Assembly: GCA_900768805.1 (NCBI GenBank)
Contig: CAAGEF010000120.1
Span: 1 to 12,312 of the forward strand
Direction of reading: 5' to 3'
DNA: 12,312 bases
Source of the DNA: Clostridia bacterium
GTDB lineage: Bacteria > Bacillota > Clostridia > TANB77 > CAG-508
Below, piece by piece: positions 8,736 through 12,312 of this stretch. The notes beneath the pieces were generated by a model. It was not told the origin of the DNA, searched no databases, and worked only from the letters and a program-made list of their open reading frames with translations. The first letter of the stretch is position 1. The number at the start of each line of letters is the position of its first letter. Made by a program: the position numbers and the translations under genes.

Positions 8736-9443
8736 TTATTTTGCACCAAATTTTCTATTTCTTTTATTATATTCTTCAATACAATAATCCAAATCCTCTT
8801 CAGTAAAATCTGGCCAATTTTTTTCTAAGAAAACAAATTCTGTATATACTAATTGCCATGGCAAAAAACCGCTAGTTCTAATTTCTCCACTAGTTCTTAT
8901 AAGTAAATCCGGATCTGGCATTCCTGAAGTATATAAATATTTTTCAAAAACTTCTTCTGAAATAGAACTTGCTTCTATTAACCCATTTTTAACATCTTCA
9001 GAAATTTTTTTAACACCATTTATTATTTCATTTCTTCCGCCATAATTTAAAGCTACAGCAAATGTAGTACCCGTATTGTTCTTAGTTCTCTCTATGGCTT
9101 CATTTATACTTTTTTGTAAATTAGAATCTAAAGGAGATAAATCTCCTAATACTTTTAAAATTATATTTTCTGTTTCAGCTTTTTTACTATATTTATCTAA
9201 ATAATTTTTTAATAAAAGCATAAGGCTATCTACTTCATCTTTACTTCTTTTCCAGTTTTCTGTAGAAAAGGCATATACAGTTATATATTTAATTCCTATT
9301 TTATTGGCATATTCTACAATTTTCTCAACAGTTTTTGCTCCTTCTTTATGTCCTAAACTAATTGGAAGATTTTTGTTTCTAGCCCATCTTCTATTTCCAT
9401 CCATTATTATGGCAATATGGCGTGGCATATTTTCTTTATTCAT
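8736..9443 (-). CDS. uppS: Undecaprenyl diphosphate synthase (cis-prenyltransferase)
   Basis: Extends farnesyl diphosphate with isopentenyl diphosphate in cis configuration to the C55 lipid carrier used in peptidoglycan and wall polymer synthesis. The 235-residue protein is of normal length. It shows IMDGNRRWA at residues 13-21 with catalytic D15, STENWKR (60-66), NYGGRNEI (133-140), and DPDLLIRTSGE (177-187, with R183) followed by R189, S191, FLPWQ and E202. The usual Asn after the serine in the RxSNFL motif is Gly here (G192), a small variation that leaves the diphosphate-binding Arg and Ser intact. The start has AAGGAG at 9451-9456, 7 nt upstream; this site overlaps the frr stop codon, so the two genes are probably translationally coupled. 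It acts on isopentenyl diphosphate, whose MEP-pathway genes are not in this cluster. Confidence 0.98.
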   Translation of the reverse strand: MNKENMPRHIAIIMDGNRRWARNKNLPISLGHKEGAKTVEKIVEYANKIGIKYITVYAFSTENWKRSKDEVDSLMLLLKNYLDKYSKKAETENIILKVLGDLSPLDSNLQKSINEAIERTKNNTGTTFAVALNYGGRNEIINGVKKISEDVKNGLIEASSISEEVFEKYLYTSGMPDPDLLIRTSGEIRTSGFLPWQLVYTEFVFLEKNWPDFTEEDLDYCIEEYNKRNRKFGAK

Positions 9444-9454
9444 TTTGCTACTCC

Positions 9455-10006
9455 TTAAATCGACATTACTTCTTTTTCTTTATCTTCTAACATTTTATCT
9501 ATTTGAGCTATATATTTATCTGTTAATTTTTGAATGTTTTCTTCATCTTTAGCAAGTTCATCTTCTGTGATTAGATTATCTTTATTAGCTTTTTTAGAAG
9601 CATCAATTCCATCTCTTCTAATTGCACGAATACTTACTTTTGTTTCTTCTGCCATTTTTTTAATTTCTTTTACTAATTCTTTTCTTCTTTCTTCTGTAAG
9701 TTCTGGAAAATTCAATCTGATTATTTTACCATCATTATTTGGATTCAAACCAATATCTGAAGCTATAATTGCTTTTTCTATTTCTTTTAAAACACTAACA
9801 TCCCAAGGTTGAATAACAATCATTCTAGCTTCTGGAACTGAAATTCCAGCAACTTGATTTATTGGAGTTTCTACTCCATAATAAGATATATTTATTTTGT
9901 TTAATATTGCAGGATTTGCTCTACCTGCTCTAACTTCTGATAAATTTTCATCAAAAACACTTATAGTTTTTTTCATTCTTTCTTCTACATTTGATAAATC
10001 TGACAT
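9455..10006 (-). CDS. frr: Ribosome recycling factor
   Basis: Splits the post-termination ribosome together with EF-G so that subunits can be reused; cytoplasmic. At 183 aa it has the normal length (about 185). Domain I is the three-helix bundle formed by residues 1-29 and about 104-183; domain II is the small beta domain between them. Conserved stretches are EVRAGRANP (24-32), QPWD (66-69), FPELTEERRKEL (100-111) and IRAIRRD (126-132), the last containing ribosome-contacting arginines. The start ATG is preceded by AAGGAGGA with 5 nt between AGGAGG and ATG. It is the first gene of the long operon and is followed 11 nt later by uppS. In many Firmicutes pyrH lies just upstream; here it does not. 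Confidence 0.99.
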   Translation of the reverse strand: MSDLSNVEERMKKTISVFDENLSEVRAGRANPAILNKINISYYGVETPINQVAGISVPEARMIVIQPWDVSVLKEIEKAIIASDIGLNPNNDGKIIRLNFPELTEERRKELVKEIKKMAEETKVSIRAIRRDGIDASKKANKDNLITEDELAKDEENIQKLTDKYIAQIDKMLEDKEKEVMSI

Positions 10007-10042
10007 AATGTCCTCCTTAAATCTTTTTATAAATTCTTACAT

Positions 10043-10051
10043 ATTGTATCA
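10043..10051 (-). promoter_or_regulatory. Extended -10 promoter candidate for the frr operon
   Basis: On the minus strand the bases read TGATACAAT, an extended -10 element (TGn then TACAAT at 10048-10043). A -35 match is poor; the nearest is CTGTAA or TGTAAA at 10065-10071, at 16-17 nt. The expected start is near 10036, about 30 nt before the frr ATG and upstream of its ribosome binding site. Readthrough from the NUDIX gene could also feed the operon, because I see no T-tailed hairpin between them. Confidence 0.5.
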
Positions 10052-10096
10052 TAAAAAAATAAAATTTACAGTACTTTTTCAATATTTTTTGATATT

Positions 10097-10546
10097 TTAC
10101 AATAAACCTTTTTCTATTTTATCAACTAATTGCTTTTTTAATTCTTCTGGAAGCAATCTTATATTTTTTATTTCTTCTTTTTTTATAATTTCTGGAATAT
10201 ATTTTCCCCTATTTATATATTTAGCATCTCCAGAAAATTCAGGTCCATTACCTGTACCTAGCTTTCCGGATATATATTTACACTTAAAAATATACTCTTT
10301 CAAATATTCTCTGATTTCTCTATAAAAAAGTTGCTCTTCCACGATAACATCTATTCCAAATTCTTCTAAAACTTCTCTTTTAGTAGCTTCTTCTAATGTT
10401 TCATTGTCTTCTAAACCTCCACCAGGAAAAACATAATATTCCCCATATGGCTTATTTGGATTTTCTTTATCTGGCTTTACATCTAATCTATGCATTAAAG
10501 CAAAACCTCCATCCATTTCAATTAATGCTGCACATCTTGTTCTCAT
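10097..10546 (-). CDS. NUDIX hydrolase (149 aa)
   Basis: Hydrolyses a nucleoside diphosphate linked to another group; the substrate cannot be told from the sequence. The NUDIX box is perfect: G43-x5-E49-x7-R57-E58-V59-x-E61-E62-x-G64-I65, inside PGGGLEDNETLEEATKREVL. Length fits a single-domain member. I place the start at ATG 10546 (MRTRCAAL), because AGGAGG at 10555-10560 is 8 nt upstream. A longer reading from TTG at 10564 would translate that ribosome binding site as Glu-Glu-Val and is unlikely. The gene begins just after the greA terminator and has no clear promoter of its own. It is therefore probably expressed by incomplete termination after greA, or from a weak promoter in the 3' end of greA. 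No terminator separates it from frr. Confidence 0.95.
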   Translation of the reverse strand: MRTRCAALIEMDGGFALMHRLDVKPDKENPNKPYGEYYVFPGGGLEDNETLEEATKREVLEEFGIDVIVEEQLFYREIREYLKEYIFKCKYISGKLGTGNGPEFSGDAKYINRGKYIPEIIKKEEIKNIRLLPEELKKQLVDKIEKGLL

Positions 10547-10554
10547 AACAAAAA

Positions 10555-10560
10555 CCTCCT
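10555..10560 (-). promoter_or_regulatory. Ribosome binding site deciding the NUDIX start
   Basis: Perfect AGGAGG on the minus strand, 8 nt before ATG at 10546-10544. It lies inside the longer open frame that starts at TTG 10564, so it argues for the shorter protein. Confidence 0.85.
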
Positions 10561-10570
10561 CCAATATATT

Positions 10571-10595
10571 AAAAAAGAAGGATTTTCATCCTTCT
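10571..10595 (-). terminator. Intrinsic terminator after greA
   Basis: On the minus strand AGAAGGAT (10595-10588) pairs perfectly with ATCCTTCT (10583-10576) around a GAAA tetraloop, and is followed by TTTTT. The 8-bp stem starts 4 nt after the greA stop codon. GAAA is a GNRA loop, which stabilises such hairpins. Only 10 nt remain before the NUDIX ribosome binding site. Confidence 0.9.
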
Positions 10596-10599
10596 AAAA

Positions 10600-11076
10600 T
10601 TATTTCTTTATAGCTAAAATTTTCATTTTAATAACACCAGAAGGAGCTTCAACTTCAACTACTTGTTTTTTCTTTTTACCCATTAAAGCTTTTCCTATTG
10701 GTGATTCATTTGAAATTTTATTTTGAGATAAATCAACTTCAGTTGTTCCAACAATAGTATATTCTATTTCTTCATCAAATTCCATATCTAAAACTTTTAC
10801 TATATTTCCAACTTGAACAGTTTCTGTATCTATTTCAGATTCATCTATTATTTTTGCAAATCTAATTTTTTGTTCTAATTCAGCTATTTTATTTTCATTT
10901 GCTGCTTGAGCATTTTTAGCTTCATCATATTCAGAGTTTTCTGATAAATCTCCAAATCCTAATGCAACTTTTATTCTCTCTGCAATTTCATATCTTTTAA
11001 CTGTTTTTAATTCTTCTAATTCTCTTTCTAAATTATCATATCCTTCTTGTGTAACTAGAAATTCTTTTTCTTCCAT
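10600..11076 (-). CDS. greA: Transcription elongation factor GreA
   Basis: Binds RNA polymerase through the secondary channel and stimulates cleavage of backtracked RNA so elongation can resume. The 158-residue protein has the normal length. The N-terminal coiled coil (about 1-75) carries the tip motif GDLSENSEYDEAK (42-54) with the two acidic residues D43 and E46, which correspond to D41 and E44 in E. coli. The C-terminal FKBP-like domain (about 80-158) includes ISNESPIGKALMGK (121-134). The ATG start has AAAGGA about 10 nt upstream, a rather long spacing. It has its own promoter (11139-11167) and its own terminator, so it is mainly a single-gene unit with the NUDIX gene as a possible readthrough partner. 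Confidence 0.99.
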   Translation of the reverse strand: MEEKEFLVTQEGYDNLERELEELKTVKRYEIAERIKVALGFGDLSENSEYDEAKNAQAANENKIAELEQKIRFAKIIDESEIDTETVQVGNIVKVLDMEFDEEIEYTIVGTTEVDLSQNKISNESPIGKALMGKKKKQVVEVEAPSGVIKMKILAIKK

Positions 11077-11138
11077 AATATATCATTCCTTTCTTCTTAA
11101 CAAAGCTTGGAATTTGTCCTTGCATTTATTACCACCTT

Positions 11139-11167
11139 ATAATAAGATTTATTTCTTTATTTGTCAA
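11139..11167 (-). promoter_or_regulatory. Sigma-A-type promoter of greA
   Basis: Perfect -35 box TTGACA at 11167-11162, 17-nt spacer, and -10 box TATTAT at 11144-11139. The -35 box is formed by the last codons of the upstream 313-residue gene (CTT GAC AAA before its stop). The expected start is near 11132, giving a leader of about 55 nt. Confidence 0.8.
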
Positions 11168-12098
11168 GTACTTTCTTGATATCTAATAAAAATTCCTTTT
11201 TTTGAATCATTCCTTTTTCATTTTCTAACCAAATTATATCAATTTCGTCCTTTTGTATTTCATCAAAAATATTTTTTATACTAGTCCTTTTCTTAATAAA
11301 GCTTTCATAAACATTTAAATAATTAAAATTATAAAATAATTCAACATAATCCAAATATTTATTAGGCATAGAAATTTGAACATTTGTAATATTTACCCCT
11401 TCAAATTTTCTAGAAGCTATTTCATATTTATTATATAAATTTATAAAATAAGTTTTATTATAAATTGTATATTTTTTTATCTCTTTTTCTTCAAAATCTA
11501 TATTTACTATAATATTTGTTTTTATCAAGCTTTTTCTATAATTATTAACAATATTTAAATTTATACCTTCTTGTTTCAAAAATTGCTCTTCTATTTTATT
11601 AAATCTTCTTATATTATTTGTAACAATAGTTATAAGTTTTACCTTTGATGCTAATTTTCTTATATATTCAATAACAAGTTCATAATCTGAATCTACAAAA
11701 AAAGCAATTTCTTTATCCATTAAATTATCTGATGTATTTGTCTTGTTAAATATATAATCTAATATATTTAACAACATATATTTTAATACCCATGTTCCAT
11801 CAGCAATTTTCATTTCATTTTCTCTAATTAACCCTAAAAACTCGTCCCTATAATATAATTCATCAGATATACAAATTTGTTTATCTCCACTTAATTTTAA
11901 AATTTTCTCTACTTTTTTCAAAAACTTTTTATTTATTTTAGGAAGAACATAAACATTTTTATCATTTACTTTTTTCTTTACTATAATTCCAAAACTAGCT
12001 TTCAAATTCCAAAAGATACTTCTAATTTTTCCTGGAAGCCTACTTTCTCTTTCTGTTAAATAATCTTCTGCCCCTAACCCTAATTCAAAATATAACAC
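11157..12098 (-). CDS. Uncharacterised protein with possible Rossmann-like segment (313 aa)
   Basis: I do not recognise this protein. It has no signal peptide or membrane helix. The N-terminal third (1-65) is basic and ends in a Lys-rich helix (about 55-68). The middle alternates strands and helices: EIAFFVDSD (130-138), VKLITIVTNN (153-162), RRFNKIEEQF (164-173), a short strand around LNIVN, and TNIIVNIDF (194-202). This resembles half of a nucleotide-binding Rossmann fold of the kind seen in shikimate dehydrogenase and glutamyl-tRNA reductase, but no GxGxxG loop is visible, so a cofactor is unproven. The C-terminal part is charged. The start is GTG, supported by GAGGTG at 12112-12107 with 8-nt spacing; no in-frame ATG lies nearby. 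It ends inside the greA promoter. The leader may be structured. The long open frame with a good ribosome binding site makes it a real gene. Confidence 0.85.
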   Translation of the reverse strand: MLYFELGLGAEDYLTERESRLPGKIRSIFWNLKASFGIIVKKKVNDKNVYVLPKINKKFLKKVEKILKLSGDKQICISDELYYRDEFLGLIRENEMKIADGTWVLKYMLLNILDYIFNKTNTSDNLMDKEIAFFVDSDYELVIEYIRKLASKVKLITIVTNNIRRFNKIEEQFLKQEGINLNIVNNYRKSLIKTNIIVNIDFEEKEIKKYTIYNKTYFINLYNKYEIASRKFEGVNITNVQISMPNKYLDYVELFYNFNYLNVYESFIKKRTSIKNIFDEIQKDEIDIIWLENEKGMIQKKEFLLDIKKVLDK

Positions 12099-12101
12099 TA
12101 T

Positions 12102-12189
12102 TCATTCACCTCTATATAATTATATTTAGGATAAGCTTTTTTAGAACAAAATATTTTTAGTATAAATTATAGTTTGTATGGGTGAATGA
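12102..12189 (-). repeat. Inverted repeat that could hide the ribosome binding site
   Basis: On the minus strand TCATTCACC (12189-12181) is the exact reverse complement of GGTGAATGA (12110-12102), 70 nt further on. The second copy contains most of the GAGGTG ribosome binding site of the 313-residue gene. If both are transcribed, a 9-bp helix could block translation starts. The repeat is seen; the function is inferred. TTCACC in the first copy could instead be a weak -35 box, with TATACT (12164-12159) 16 nt away. Confidence 0.45.
12107..12112 (-). promoter_or_regulatory. Ribosome binding site deciding the GTG start of the 313-residue gene
   Basis: GAGGTG on the minus strand, 8 nt before GTG at 12098-12096. 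An ATG in between (12105-12103) is in another frame and stops after six codons. The site is part of a 9-nt inverted repeat with 12181-12189. Confidence 0.75.
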
Positions 12190-12225
12190 GTTATTTTCGT
12201 TTGACATAAGTTTAGTAAATAGATA

Positions 12226-12276
12226 AGTCCGCAGAAGCTATTGAATATATACATCTTCCATTCCGGTCGGCGGACT
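12226..12276. other. GC-rich hairpin of unknown role in the 5' leader region
   Basis: AGTCCGC (12226-12232) pairs perfectly with GCGGACT (12270-12276), and GAAG (12234-12237) with CTTC (12255-12258) inside it, leaving an 11-nt versus 1-nt internal loop and a 17-nt apical loop. TCCG at 12262-12265 can pair with CGGA at 12271-12274 instead, so two folds compete. The block stands out from the AT-rich surroundings. At 51 nt it is too short for a tRNA and has no T-loop. Strand is not decided: it would lie in the leader of the 313-residue gene on the minus strand, while a TTGACA at 12201-12206 faces it on the plus strand without a good -10. The rest of 12113-12312 shows no supported gene. Confidence 0.5.
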
Positions 12277-12312
12277 CCATTACATAGTTTAAGAAAATCT
12301 AATCTTCTTTCA

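Larger units (their letters stand above)
1255..10006 (-). other. Predicted operon frr-uppS-cdsA-rseP-(zinc-ribbon PH gene)-polC-DUF1294
   Basis: Seven genes on one strand with gaps of 11, 20, 9, 29, 14 and 26 nt and no hairpin plus T-run between any of them. A promoter candidate precedes frr and a strong terminator follows the last gene. The order frr-uppS-cdsA-rseP-polC is conserved in Firmicutes, while dxr and ispG are missing from their usual places. Co-transcription is inferred from spacing. Confidence 0.75.

Noticed and set aside
10007..10096. Terminator between the NUDIX gene and frr
   Set aside because: Only weak A/T pairings such as AATAT/ATATT are present, with no stable stem followed by a T-run.
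10547..10564. Longer NUDIX protein starting at TTG 10564
   Set aside because: It would translate the perfect AGGAGG as coding sequence; the ATG at 10546 is correctly spaced behind it.
12201..12229. Plus-strand promoter from TTGACA at 12201-12206
   Set aside because: The hexamer is perfect, but no acceptable -10 box lies 16-18 nt downstream; TAAGTC is the best available.
12226..12279. tRNA-like end: a 7-bp terminal stem followed directly by CCA
   Set aside because: The element spans only 51 nt, lacks a T-arm and D-arm, and has no discriminator base before CCA.
12142..12311. Open minus-strand frame of about 56 codons running in from the window edge to a TAA
   Set aside because: It has no start or ribosome binding site in the window, uses Cys, Trp and Arg codons unlike the neighbouring genes, and reads through the hairpin. 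It may be chance.

Overview
The window is AT-rich bacterial DNA with strong AGGAGG-type ribosome binding sites and the standard genetic code (Trp is TGG, genes end at TAA/TAG). It encodes a Gram-positive-type replicative polymerase PolC inside the Firmicutes lipid/translation cluster frr-uppS-cdsA-rseP-polC. The best guess is a low-GC Firmicute, probably a Clostridia-like lineage. The sequence alone does not allow a genus call.

Layout from left to right. Positions 1-128 hold a good sigma-A-type promoter driving the only plus-strand gene, a 362-residue membrane protein resembling the DUF3137 family (129-1217). A bidirectional hairpin terminator (1216-1254) separates it from a long minus-strand block. 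That block reads, in transcription order, frr (10006-9455), uppS (9443-8736), cdsA (8715-7906), rseP (7896-6649), an unnamed zinc-ribbon/membrane/PH-domain gene (6619-6059), polC (6044-1578) and a small DUF1294 membrane protein (1551-1255). Gaps are only 9 to 29 nt, so this is most likely one operon, with an extended -10 promoter candidate ahead of frr and the shared terminator at its end. Upstream, also on the minus strand, lie a NUDIX hydrolase (10546-10097), greA (11076-10600) with a clear promoter and a clear terminator, and an unrecognised 313-residue protein (12098-11157). The last 214 nt (12099-12312) contain no supported gene. They hold a GC-rich hairpin and an inverted repeat that could cover the ribosome binding site of the 313-residue gene.

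How the genes fit together: frr recycles ribosomes, uppS makes the C55 lipid carrier for cell-wall synthesis, cdsA makes CDP-diacylglycerol for phospholipids, rseP is a membrane-embedded protease, and polC replicates the chromosome. greA rescues backtracked RNA polymerase. The block is mostly conserved housekeeping. The less ordinary points are: dxr and ispG, which usually sit in this cluster, are absent; a zinc-ribbon/PH membrane protein occupies the usual ispG position; RseP appears to carry two PDZ domains; and the leader of the 313-residue gene looks structured. I did not find a convincing new multi-gene system, mobile element, CRISPR array, tRNA or rRNA here.
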